Assembly: GCA_964016875.1 (NCBI GenBank)
Contig: OZ024734.1
Coordinates: forward strand, 56,313,496-56,377,495
Length of the DNA stretch: 64,000 bases
Source: Fallopia convolvulus
Taxonomy: Eukaryota; Streptophyta; Magnoliopsida; Caryophyllales; Polygonaceae
Direction of reading: 5' to 3'
In this document: positions 22,222 through 34,254 of the stretch, piece by piece
How positions within the stretch are numbered: position 1 is the first letter of the stretch
Layout of the letters: the number at the start of each line of letters is the position of its first letter
The notes under the pieces: generated by a model
What the model saw: the letters and a program-made list of their open reading frames with translations, nothing else
Database searches by the model: none
Told to the model about the DNA's origin: nothing
Position numbers and translations under genes: made by a program

Positions 22222-25200
22222 CTACTCTTGATCGTAATCCTCATCTTCCTCTGTTTTCGAGCTGAACTGGGATTGAGCTAGCTGAAGAGGGTCAATGGCC
22301 ATTCCATCTACTTCAGAGACAAACTCTTCTTGCTTAGCCTCGGCAGGCTCAGGTAGTGAAGAGCCACCATCCAACACTGGGAGTGTACTGGCGGCATTGT
22401 TGGTCATTTCCTGGTTTTCACCTAGATCTAAGTTCAAATCAATGTTTCTAACACTGGAATCCAAAGCACCATCACACAGGGTTGCTGCGTGCTCTGCTGT
22501 TTTACTCTCTGGGGCTTGGTTGCCATGGAAAGGGGTGGTGGAAGGTTCAACGTCAATCTCATGAGGGAGAGGGTGTGGGTGCTCTTTCTGTGTCTGTCCC
22601 CTGCCTCGTCCACGCCCTCTTCCACGTCCCCTTCCCCTCCCTCTGCCACTGCTACTTGCAGTTGCATGATCCATCTCCTGCTGCTGCTGCAGCTGCTCAC
22701 AAACGATCTATATCAACTACTTTCATAAAATAAGCAAAGTCTCTGCTTTCATGTCATTTACATGCAATTTCAATTTGACTAGTAAGCACGATCACGTGCA
22801 AAAGAGAGATCATCAAATAGAGAGCAGCTAACCATTCTGCTTTTCTTCGATTCTTCATCACTGTAATGATACTCATCCACGGTAGCTTTTCTGCCAAATA
22901 GATTTTCTCCACTAATGAATTACTAAACAACACCACAAGGGGAAAGCAAATGGGATTATAAAGAGCAGGCATAACAGGATAAGAGAGTCAAATCTAGTAA
23001 CCTTCTCTTCAAAGAGCCTCTGTCGTCTGTAGTGACATCTGAATGACTCTGGCTATAATCAGGAACCTTACTGACTACATCTTTCAAGAAATCAAATACA
23101 CCGTAGCTATGTATACAGTGCTTCCTGCAGTTAACCATTACAAAGTGACAAACCACTTCAATTTTGGATGAACTAATAAAAAAAATATAGACATCTACTG
23201 ACAGGAAAATATAAACCTTCATAATGATGCTGTCATCAGATATTGAGAATGTCTATCCACCAAAAAAATCAGGGAGTACTAATAATGTTTTAGAGTGATA
23301 GTGAGAATCATATCACCTGATATACCCGGGCTACATACTTTCTGAGGATAGCCTGGTTCGAGTTCACGTCTACTGCATATTTATAGTGGGTAATACTATC
23401 AAATATAAGTAAGTAGTGCTTGGGTGTTTTTTAACAAGTATGTAGTATAAGTAGCTTCCTTGCTAATCTTATGTTAGAACTTAGAGCAATCACTTGATCT
23501 TTACAGTCATGAAATTATCCCAAATGTTGATTGGTTTATGTTAACTATTAAGACACTAAAACAAATCAACAAATTATGTTCATCTGCTAGATTATTGCTT
23601 CATTTTTCCTGGTTCATTGATCGCTCCATTTGAACAGGTTATTTCATAAAATGAACCTCCAACACTTCCTATCACGATAGAGATAATGCAGCAGAGACCA
23701 CAAATAAAAAGAGTGAATGACAGATAGTAAGCAACAACATGTTGCACGCATAAGGTTTTCTCAAGATTCAAAGTGAAAATAAGCACATTTAATATGAGCC
23801 GATAAAAAAAACAGACGTGAATAAAAACTTATTAATTACATAGAGCAAAATTATCTGATTTCTTGTGATAAAGTATATTGGCAAGACTCTGAAAAGAGAA
23901 GTAAATGTTAATCCACTTACAAGTGGAGCGCACTCATAGTCTTTGCTCCCCTCTGAAGTGTTATGTCATATGTCCGATCACACAGGTCTTGTAGAAACAG
24001 TTCCAATGCTTTAGCTGTATCGGAGAAGCTAACGGTAAGCAATTTCTAATATTTTCATAATTTTAAAAACAAAAAGAGTGGGGTTTTACAAACTTACAGA
24101 CTAAAACAGGAACTGCCATAGCTATCTTTCCTACTTCCTCATCAGCTTGCATTATCTTCTTTATTCGAGCCTGCAATATGAAGATTGCAATCAATGAATT
24201 AAGCAGTCATAACCATTCAGAAGGCAGCAATAAGCCATATACTTTCCAATTTTAAACGGTAAGCAATATGCAAATAAAATAGATAGCCTAACTTGTCAAG
24301 ATGAGCTACTAATCGCTTTATAGGCATAAATTAAAGAATTGTCAAAGCAAAAGATCAACTTTTGCTCGTTACGTTGGAAACATCTTTCATTCACAAGGCT
24401 TTCCATCATTTAAAACAAAGAGAAAGAAATGGGAAAGTGTAGTAAAACCATCCCTGCCATCTCAGTTTCTCTGGAAATTACATCTACTTCCCTTACATAC
24501 TTGTGCAGCCACACATGCTACCTTTCAGCAGTTTTACATCGACATCAACTGTTGTTAATAATAATGCCATGTGGCACTATCTACACCACTAAAATAATCC
24601 TGAGAACAGAAATCTCTAAACCTGCGTCCTGGCTCGGTATACTATCCATTCTCCTCGTTTCTCTGTAGTTTCTTCAAGTAAGGAAAGAGAGGAAAATATG
24701 GGGAAAATTTTAGACACTTCAAATGGAACCCAAGGTCCTAAGTCATCCGAGTTTTACCACTCGATTGTTTTCACCAATGACCAATCTTCTTCCTCTCATT
24801 CCTCCCCAATCCTCACAACAGCCCCTACTGCTGCACCAATTCTTCCAATACCATTGTGACAGGGCCCACAAGCATTGCCACCTCGTACCATCCCTCTTCC
24901 CAGCAGCCACCTATTTTCTCTCCATCTCCCACAATTCTCTGGATTACATACGGCCACAAGTCAATTGAAACACTGGCTTTAATTGAAATTTGAAAGACAA
25001 AGATGGAACTTAATTTTGAGAAAGTCTGCTATGTCATGCACTTTCCAGTTTCCACACCGAGCACCTCTTCAACATAGGTCGTTAGTAGGTCATCAGTAGC
25101 AGCTGACCTACAAGCAGCTTCAGGGAGAATAATATAACTTTTCAAGGGTTTTTATTTACGACTGGACAACTGGAAGAGATGAGATCAATATTTAAGAGCC

Positions 25201-25743
25201 CAACCTACTTCTTGTTCCACAATCCAGCCAGCAATAGTTAATTAATGCTGTTCAGACGCAACTGCAAATTTAAAAACCTTTCTGAGTAACATGAAATGGC
25301 ATAAGTATCATCAGTTGTAATCTTCCTGAATCCTGATTTCCTTGGCAAACATATCAATATCACCAATAATTCCAGCCAAAATTAAGATCTCTATATTCTT
25401 ACAGAAAACGTGAAACTTTCCTATTCCAACGAGGAAAGGCACAAAGAATATGCAATCAGCCTTCGAGGCACAAAACAGATTCAATCCATCTAAAATATAA
25501 CTCCCAAAGGAGCTGTCATATGTTTCCATATCCAAAAAGTATCTAGGATCTAGAATAGCAACCAGCCGGAGTAAAGAGAAGCCGTAATCTAGATCTATTA
25601 CAAAGAGTGGACATTTCAGCACAGACCAACGACGAATCGAAACAGGGAGAAACCAGTAAACAAAACTAATCAATGAAAAAGGCGAATGAAAAATAGAGAA
25701 TAATACTCACAGCAGGAAAACGAGTATCGAGTTTCTTTCTCAT
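22222..25743 (-). CDS. NC2 alpha / Dr1-associated corepressor (DRAP1; NF-YC11-like), six exons
   Basis: Exons (minus): 25743-25711, 24170-24098, 24014-23921, 23124-23002, 22890-22833 and 22695-22222, all with GT-AG borders. They total 855 nt in one frame, giving 284 residues. The product starts MRKKLDTRFPA and continues with ARIKKIMQADEEVGKIAMAV, the histone-fold start of plant NC2alpha. The fold runs to about residue 85. A KRRK basic patch follows at the exon 4/5 junction. Exon 6 adds a Gln run, a long Gly-Arg repeat (about residues 140-160), an LDLNLDLGE stretch like an EAR repression motif, and an acidic C-terminus. NC2alpha pairs with NC2beta (Dr1) and binds TBP on promoter DNA to block TFIIA/TFIIB, in the nucleus. 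Intron 1 is about 1.54 kb. The acceptor at exon 6 could also be three bases further in (22692). Confidence 0.93.
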
Positions 25744-25959
25744 GACGATGTGGCAAGTTCTTCTATTGAATTACCCAAAAACACAAATTTTGTTACTCAA
25801 AAAGATGTAAGCTCGATCAGGTCGACAACAACATCCACACAGAAGCTACCAATTCATCGATCAGAAAAATACCCAAAATTTCAGAAATTTAGGGGTTTAA
25901 CGTTTCCGATAAATGTACTTATTCTTGGGCTTAGAATAAATGAGGACCCTTAAATTTGA
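25744..25959 (-). promoter_or_regulatory. 5' flank of the NC2alpha gene
   Basis: About 215 bp upstream of the start codon before the AT-rich repeat DNA begins. No clear TATA box was seen, which fits a housekeeping promoter. The start is fixed by the MRKKLDTRFPA terminus shared with other plant NC2alpha proteins. Confidence 0.4.
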
Positions 25960-28020
25960 AAAATAAATGGCTAAGATTAGAAGAGATAGGATAAAATAGT
26001 AATTTTGATAAAAAAAAGTAAAAAATAAATAAAAAAATAGTTTTTTTTTTTAATTTTCTTAGTTTTGCTTGGTTTTGCCAAAAACACGAAATATGATTTT
26101 TTGTTTTATTTTCACATATTTTATACATATGTTCACATTATTATAAGACATGTTCACATATTATCACATTTTTTCAATTCAGAGGTTTTATAATATGTTC
26201 ACGTATATTACAAGTATGTTCATATATTACTAGTATGTATTCTCATACCTTGTACGGGTTTTTTTAAAATAAAATATTAATAATAAAATATTTTCAAATA
26301 TATTTATTATCCGAGAAAAATAAGCATGTAAATGCTTAAATATACATTTTGAATAAATATTTAAAAACAATAAACTATAAAAGATAACTATTCGATCAAT
26401 TAATATAGCTTAGTTAAAAAATAATTATGTCTAAAAATAAAATGAATATTCTAGAATTTGTATGATAGCATTAAAAAAATTATCTAATGATCTTTCTATC
26501 TATCATATCCAAAAATAAAAGATTGTTTATTAATGAGATTTTCTATCCTATATTCTAAAAACATGAATGAAAATTTATCATATCTAAAAATAAAAGATTT
26601 TTTTAAAAAAAAGGGTGGTGGATAAGAATTTATCATATCCAAAAATAGAAAATTATTTTAAAAAAAAGGTGGTGTGGTCTAATCTAAAAGTGACATGTGT
26701 AATTTAATAATTTTTTTAACCTCCGCTTTAGGTTATAGTTATGATTAGTGTTTGTTCATGTTTTATGGTCATGTGTTCATGTTCGATTAAATCATAATAC
26801 AAGCGTTAAACGGCTTAAAAAAATTTGACAAAAATAAAATAAATAAATAATATTTTTTTATTTTTTTCGCTTATTTTTGCCAAAAAAAAAAACGGTTGAG
26901 ATTTTACGTTCTGTTCACATATTTTATACACATGTTCACATTTTTACAAGGGCCGTTCACATATAACCGCATTTTAACTTCAGAAAATTTAGTATACGTT
27001 CACATATAATATGGACACGTTCACATATTAGTATTGCATGTTCATGTTTTATGGCATTATGTTCATACTCGATTTGCATCATTCTACATACGTAAAAGGA
27101 CTTAAAAATAAAGTAAGAAAATAAAAAAAAATATATATTTTTTTTTTAATTTTTTTGCTTATTTTGGCCAAAAACACGATGGTTGACATTTTATGTTCTG
27201 TTCACATATTTTATACACATGTTCACATTGTTACAAGGGTTGTTCACATATAATCGCATTTTAACTTCAGAAAATTTAGTATACATTCACATATAATATA
27301 GATACGTTCACATATTAGTATTGCATGTTCACGTTTTATGGCTTTATGTTCATACTCGTTTTACATCATTCTACATACGTAAAAAGACTTATTATTAATA
27401 TTTTACGTATGTAGAATGATGTAAAACGAGTATGAACATAAAGGCATAAAACGTGAACATGCAATACTAATATGTGAACGTATCTATATTATATGTGAAC
27501 GTATACTAAATTCATACTCGTTTTATGACTTTATGTTCATACTCGTTTTACATCATTATGTTCATACTCGTTTTTTTTATTATTTTTTTAATCGGATAGT
27601 CTAGATTCATTTCTATTGTTTCAATCGGATGGTCCAGATTTGTTCTTAGTTTTCATGATAAGTCCGATTTTCATTTGATTCAATCTTCTATATATATATA
27701 TATATATAATCAATAAGGTTTGGAATCACCCAATTAGACCACCTTAGTTTTTAACACATGACATCTCATTATTAATTCATGTAAGATTTTATCACAGGAC
27801 ATTTAATCAGTGCTCCATAAAAATTATATATTAATTATCCTTTTCACTTCATATTCCACATCACAAATTTTTTCCACTTAATTAAAATTTATTTTTATTT
27901 CCCAAATTTAAATAATATCTTAATTTCGGTAGGAGATAATATCTTAACTAAAAAATTTTAACTAATGGTTGGATTTTTTCTTTATAACTTATAAGCCAAT
28001 AATATATATATATATATATA
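25960..28020. repeat. AT-rich intergenic repeat region with GTTCACATA-type direct and inverted repeats
   Basis: No gene. A block beginning GTTCTGTTCACATATTTT recurs at about 26910-27110 and 27192-27390 (step of about 282 bp), with a shorter diverged relative near 26110-26240. The second copy runs into a long hairpin (27273-27512). A TA microsatellite lies at about 27690-27708. The blocks look like a MITE-like family, but no clear termini or target duplications were found. Confidence 0.6.
27273..27512. repeat. Near-perfect 112-bp inverted repeat (hairpin)
   Basis: Left arm 27273-27384 and right arm 27401-27512 are reverse complements with about two mismatches over 112 bp, separated by a 16-nt AT-rich loop. 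The left arm is part of the direct-repeat block seen at 26960-27090, so the right arm is an inverted duplicate of part of that block. Confidence 0.9.
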
Positions 28021-28023
28021 TGG

Positions 28024-28238
28024 CGGTCGGACTCGGAGATTGAAGGAGGCGAAGAAGTCGAAGGCTGCGTAATTAAAAAAAGGCGAGAAATCTGGGGCTC
28101 CGGGGTAGGCCGAGGGCGTCGCCGGCGGGAACAAGGCGGGACGAGCCAAGAACGGTGCCGTCGTGCCGGATTGCGGTGGTCGGACTCGGAGATTGAAGGA
28201 GGCGAAGAAGTCGAAGGTTGCGCAATTCAAAAAAGGCG
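28024..28238. repeat. GC-rich island with a 60-bp direct duplication
   Basis: A phrase starting GGTCGGACTCGGAGATTG recurs at 28024-28085 and 28177-28238, around a GC-rich core, within AT-rich DNA. It has short open frames on both strands but no domain I recognise. It could be a captured gene fragment. Confidence 0.6.
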
Positions 28239-29153
28239 ATTTTCGTATTAAACAAAAGTAAACATAAATATTTAATTTATCTTTTTTTTAATTCCTAAAA
28301 AATTGCATTTGGGGGATGAGTGGGCATTTTTGCAATAAAAATGGGTACCCACTTAATTAATTTTGGTAAAATTACAAATTTGAAAAAAGGTATACTTTTT
28401 TGCAATTTTAACTTTTTTTTAGTATATTTACTACTAATTTGTCTAAATAAAATAACCAAAATTCTTTTATTTCATTTTTGTGGGTAAGATTAGTGACCTT
28501 CATTTATTTCTACTTTTTAGGATAAGCCCTATATTCACCGAAATCAACCTCAAGAAATCTTATAAAAAAAAACTGTATTTAACTTTTTTTCAATTTAATT
28601 TCTAAAGTTACCTTTTTAGGGTGCATTATAGAAAAGTATATTGAAAAAAAATTAAAAACCAAAAATAATTAAAATTTTATTAGATCTATACCATACTTTT
28701 AACCTATGCCCAGGGCATTGGTTTGAACGAGTTCAAACTTCAATAATCTGCATGGCAATTTATAAGTTTAACCTATGAAGTTTCTTGAACTGAACTTCAT
28801 CTTAAGGTCCTCATATAAGCAATAGGATGAGCTTGCAAAAACAACAATCGACTGAAGAAGACCCTCATTGGCTCATTGCACACGTTATCACTTGCCAAAA
28901 CCACAACAGGGTGCGTAATCTGAACCCCAACAATGTCCATGCAAATTGCGTTATTTATACCTTCAAAAGTAAGCAAGTCCACCATCCTTGCTATCAGCCT
29001 TTGTGGAAATGACAACTGGTGAACATGTGCATGCAAATTCAGCATCAAAACACTAGATAGAACACCGCAAATGATCAGCTGTGAAAAGCTTCAGAATATG
29101 CAAAAAGGCAGCCAAGATGATTTGGTAGACTGATGTTAGAGCCTTAGAGGATA
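28239..29153. other. Intergenic DNA downstream of the aldolase gene
   Basis: AT-rich up to about 28700, then more balanced sequence up to the stop codon at 29154-29156 that probably includes the 3' UTR. No further gene seen. Confidence 0.5.
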
Positions 29154-32100
29154 TTATTGATGTTCAGAAGAATATTGTTGTGTCAATCTCCGTTGCTTCA
29201 CAGCTTCAATACCCAGCAATGCTGCCCGGCTCGCGAGTTTTGAGATCATCTTCAAGTCCCCTTGGAATACGGCGTTTCTGTCGAAAATGGCATCTGATAG
29301 TACAACAGCTGATGCTCCTTCAGCAACGTATTCAGAAGTTGAATCTTTTAATCAAAATAAAATATCAAAGTATCATCATTCAAGCATTTTAACTTTTAAG
29401 AAATAAACAACAGTGCAGTATGAAAAACTGAAAATAGGGTCTTAGCCGAGTAATATATATTGTACTGCAGGAAGACTTTGAATTAATTGCCTACCTATAG
29501 TAATGCCTTGTGAAACAACTATTGGGATATGAGGAAATGGCTTCCTTAACGCTCTGACGTATTGAGCACCACCTATTGCCGAAACAGGATACACCTGTAT
29601 GACATCACAGGATGACAAAATCATAATCCCATAGCAAGTACATGTTCTCATGGAATTCACAGCATGTAATAGAAATTACTGAAACATGACATGAAAGTGC
29701 CTGTCACCGACCCATGGAAATTCCAGGAAAGAGAAGGGAAGAGAGATGGCCTAATGATGCTCACCTTCACAATTTTTACACCAGCATTATAAGCACACAC
29801 TATCTGTACGTTTTCACATGGATAAACATATTTTAGAACAAATTTAATAAATCAGAATATCAAATGGATGCAACATTCAAGGTAAGACCAGAAAATGGCA
29901 AATGATTTACATACTTCGGTTGGAGTCATCACCCCGGGTATGTAAAGGACTTCAGAACCCATAACATTCTTATATACATCCTGATGAAATATGGCAGTTA
30001 AAAAATCACAATGATGGATGCAATATAAAACACCAGAACTAAATAAGGCAATATGCAGAAGAAACTGAGATAAATCAACTTGAAGTACTAGAGACTACAT
30101 CAACAAGTTTGATTAGGAATTGCAGTTTTTTATGTAAAAACATGCACCTGGACCATTGCAGGACTCATTAGAAACTTGGCCCCAGAACGCATTGCACGTT
30201 TTGCATCCTCAGCATTTAGTACCGTACCAACCTTCAAGAAGTTAAGCAAATATGAGAATGCTTCGAGGAACAAAAACTCCATGTGAAGCGTATAACGGTG
30301 GTACGAAAAAGGAGAAGATTCCAAATGAATTAAATGTTGAAAGCAATATAGAGACAATAATTACTCCAATAGTCTTAGTAGGATGCTGACGAACAAGCTC
30401 TTGTATAACCTACACACACAGGTGACAAATTAACAGAAATTTTCGAGGGACTAAGCAAGCATGCGTAAAAGATAAATAAGATTATCCATTGTAACAACCT
30501 TAAACACGCCTGGGCAGGAAGCCACTACCTCCAGCTGCAAATTAATACAAGAAACCATACATAAAAAGTGAACTATACATAAAATATTACTTGGATCTAC
30601 ACATTTAAAGGTCATGTCTAGATACTAATGTTTTCAGATTTCAGGATTCTGCAAGTTGACTACTGAAAAAAAAATAATAATAAGAGAGTGGTTCAGTCAC
30701 AAAATATTAGACATATGAAAAAGGCAGTGGGGTTGAAAGCAAGAAATCACTTCAAACTTGTATAACCTCCAAGTGCAGCTCACAACTGCAATTACCAATG
30801 TAGTAAGATTAAGAGTTCGTAGCTTAATCTCTAGACAGAAATGATGAAGACTCACAACTGAAATGCCATTGTCCAGTGCAGCATGTGCAGCTCCAAGTGC
30901 CAGCTCTGCACTAAGATGTTTACATGCAATTAAGGCCATACTGAAAAACTATCACTACATCTGCTTCTGAACTACTTAGCAAAAACTTCATTGTACCACA
31001 GTGAGAAAAAGAAAGAGAAAGGGTGACGCCTTCAGGTAAAAATGCATTGTTGGTTCTCAACCTTTAGGAAGTGCATAACCCCTAACCTCCATTGTTTCCT
31101 AATGAAGTCCCAATCCTATGACAAATGTTGCAAAATTAGTCATTCTATCAAGTGTCATATTTCCATTAACAAACTATTAACCTTTATGAGTAATTTGATT
31201 AGACTCCTCAATCCATAAAAATCATCTCATTATAGTCTTCAACCTAGGGGTTGTCTCGTAATGGTCCTAACCTTTCTTTTATCCTGAGAGATGTAACAAT
31301 GTATCAAATGAAGGTCCAATTTTGTAATCACACCATCCCTACAGATTTGAATGTGAAAGATAACCAGGGTTTTACTTCGGCATACTATATGAATCAAGAT
31401 TTATAAATGAATTCTTATGAATACATGCTAACATTGTACAAAGGTTAATGATAAGGAAGTGACGCAACATCTGACACAGATAATAAACAGACCTTAAGAA
31501 TATATGAAAGCATAATATCCCTTTCTCCTAAGCACTCCACTCAAAATCATTGTCCCCTACAGTACTGTTTATGAAGCTAGTTGGATCCAAACAGACAGCT
31601 TCTTTTTATCAGTATCTTCCAACTCTGCGCAATGATGTAGCAACAAGAAAAACCACTGACCCAGTGACAATAATTAAATGGGATTACTTACCCAGTGACA
31701 ATAAAATATGATAGGATTACTTGCCCAGTGACAAAAAGAAAAACCACTGACCCTTCTTAACCCAGCAATAACCTGGATCCTTGGAGCATTTACAAGTTCA
31801 AAACATACAACAAGATTTTTTATTTTTTTTGGTAGAACAGACAACAAGATTTTGTCTTCTTAAAAAGGGATGACTTGCCCAGTTCCTGTGTAGTACTAAA
31901 ATTGACATTCTAGGCAAATAACTAGAATTTTGAACGTTGTGTTACGGCTAGGTTTATTCCAAACGATTAAGCTTAAAAGTCGTATCTAGTTCCGGGGTTT
32001 ACTCCGAATATCAATCTAGTCTTAAATAGACAAAGAAATTGAGGTATTCAAAATAAGCAAAATCAAAATTCAGACGAGTTAGCAAATGAAGCCCCTGACG

Positions 32101-32366
32101 TGGAACATAATGAGTGTGGCTAAATAAAGGGAACATAGAAAGCAACAAGAATAGTGCAAGTACCTGGGAGCGCGAAGGCAAGCGATGACACCAGAGCGTT
32201 GGATTTGGGAGAGGGTTTTGTTTAAGACCAGAGAGGATGTAGAAGGATTCGGATTCAAGCAAGAGATGGTGAAAAGAAAAGGAGGTTTAGAGGAAGAAGA
32301 AGGCTTAAACCACCCCCGAGGAGGAAGAGGAGGATAGAGGTTTAATATCCCCGATCCCACTGCCAT
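29154..32366 (-). CDS. KDPG/KHG aldolase-like protein, probably plastid-targeted, nine exons
   Basis: Exons (minus): 32366-32164, 30910-30856, 30534-30499, 30409-30365, 30231-30148, 29980-29915, 29803-29765, 29594-29495 and 29344-29154, all GT-AG. They give 819 nt in one frame, or 272 residues. The first about 50 residues are Ser/Pro-rich with few acids, like a chloroplast transit peptide. The class I aldolase barrel follows: SGVIACLRA, LEVVASCPG (Glu88, matching the catalytic Glu of KDPG aldolase), GVGTVLNAEDA, GAKFLMSPAM, YIPGVMTPTE, KIVKVYPVSAIGG (Lys176 the likely Schiff-base lysine) and GASAVVLSDAIF. The family cleaves 2-keto-3-deoxy-6-phosphogluconate to pyruvate and glyceraldehyde 3-phosphate, or 4-hydroxy-2-oxoglutarate. 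The phosphate-contacting Arg of bacterial enzymes is Ser92 here. The ATG at 32366 is the only in-frame ATG; a Helitron end lies 54 bp upstream. Confidence 0.92.
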
Positions 32367-32419
32367 GTTATCTGAGATGGGAATCGAACAACCACGATAA
32401 ATCCAATCCAGAAGCTTAA

Positions 32420-33750
32420 TCAATATATATCTTCTAAAACTGAAGCAATTTGGGGCAGATTCGTCATTATAAATTTATATCCCACCCAATCTATTTTTTA
32501 TCATGTTTTTTTAATAAAATATATATTATGTAATTCTATTACCTTATGGAATTTCCAATTTTATCCACCCACCTTACTTAATAATTTTTTTTATCAGTTT
32601 TATATAAGATTGGATAAATTTTTTAACTCTATCTAATATTTAATCATCTTATATCCATATAGTATAAATTTTTTAACTTTATCTAATTTTTTAAATGATA
32701 GTTTTTTGTAGATAAGATAGGTATACTTATTTAATATCCTTATATATATGTAGTACGTAATTTTTTTTTAATTTGCCTTAAATGTATTTTTCTCTATGCA
32801 TTATATACAACATATACATATCGTACACATTATATTTTAAGGTTAGTTCATTGATCTATTTATTTTTATATTCTTAATAAATCTATAAATTATACATAAG
32901 TCAAATATACTATAGGAGGCAAGATGTATTGCTACTTAAGAGAGGCTTGAATAAAAAATTAATCTCGAAAGTACCATATTATCGGTTCATCGGTTAACCA
33001 ATTGTAAAAATATTAATAACCGTATCCGAACTGTTGAATCGTTAAAACCATCGATTGGTTAACCGTAACAGATAAAAAATAATTTCGATTCGGTTAACCG
33101 TAAAAAGTGATTGGTTTGTCGGTTTTTCGATTCGGTTTTCGGTTACGGTTTTTTTCCATCCCTACCTATAAGCATGATTTTTATGTTATTTTCTATATAT
33201 AAGTATAATAAAGTGCATTACAAAGTGCAATCCGAAAAACTTTATGATTTTTTGAAAACCTTACGTACTTCATACTACCCTATTTTTAACATAAAAAATC
33301 CGAAAAACCTTATGATTTTTAGAATAAAGTTTCAACTTTTCAAAATTTCTTTATATAAGTATGTTGATTTTTTAGATTACGGATCCCTAAATAAATAAAT
33401 AAATAAATAAAAATTAATGATCACTTAATGTTAAATTAATTAACCAGATTGGTTTGCTCATTTAGGATCGAGTGCAAATTCATGTTGTTAAATTTAAGGG
33501 TTGATTAGATCATTAAATTTTTATGATTATGAAACTGATATTACAAGTAAATAATATTTTATGATAAAATATTATTTAATATATATTTATAATTATATTA
33601 TAATAATTAAAATAAATTTATTTATGCGATTATTAGTTTCATTATTTATATTATTTTTTTCACTATATAAATTATAATACATATAGCATATTTAAATCAA
33701 TATATTATAATTTTTTAAAAGCCCCCGAGCAAGGCTCTGGTCATAACTAG
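32420..33750 (+). mobile_element. Helitron 2 (non-autonomous)
   Basis: Starts TCAATATATATCTT after A (32419) and ends with the hairpin CCCGAGCAAGGCTCTGG followed by TCATAACTAG (CTAG at 33747-33750) and T. Its 5' 90 bp match 33860-33940 and its 3' 370 bp match 48025-48448, so it belongs to the same family as Helitron 3. It has no Rep/helicase gene. A degenerate block with GGTTAACCG words (about 32985-33175, ending CCATCCCTACC) looks like an hAT remnant nested in it. (AAAT)n lies at about 33388-33412. Since its 5' end is 54 bp from the aldolase ATG, it forms most of that gene's upstream DNA. Confidence 0.8.
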
Positions 33751-33859
33751 TTAAGCTCGAAGACTGGTGCCCCAGCTCCAGAGATTGACCATGAAGGTAG
33801 AAGGATCAACCCGAAGAGTTTTGGTAGCGATGAAACGAAGATAGTTTGAGAAACCGATA
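33751..33859. other. Host sequence between two tandem Helitrons
   Basis: About 109 bp between the CTAG|T end of Helitron 2 and the A|TC start of Helitron 3. No gene recognised. Confidence 0.5.
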
Positions 33860-34254
33860 TCAATATATATCTTTTAAACGTGAAGTATTTTTGGGCAAAT
33901 TCGTTATTAAGAATTTATATTACGGTCACCCTATTTTTAATAATGCGCGGAAAGGGCAAAACCGTAAAGTGGGAAATGAGTCGGGAAATGAATTTGGTCT
34001 GCACGAAATGGGCATGTGAGGACCCGTGCAAGCCCGTTTCGCGGGTATTTAGGGTTTCAAAAGAAATCGAGCCGGCAGCTTTGGGCCGCACGAAATGGGC
34101 CTGTGAGGCCCCGCGCAAGCCCGTTTCGAGGGTCATTAGGTTTAAAAAGGCGAGCGCGCCGCCATCGTCGTCAACCTCAAGCTTCGAAACGGCATTTCGC
34201 GGAAAACGAGATCTGAAACCAAAAAAAAAACGAACCCCGATCCCGTCGTCAACC

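Noticed and set aside
22295..22733. Plus-strand frames opposite NC2alpha exon 6
   Set aside because: Shadows of the Gly-Arg repeat exon on the other strand.
33000..33170. Complete hAT element in Helitron 2
   Set aside because: GGTTAACCG-rich block and a CCATCCCTACC end are visible, but no matching second terminus or 8-bp duplication was found.
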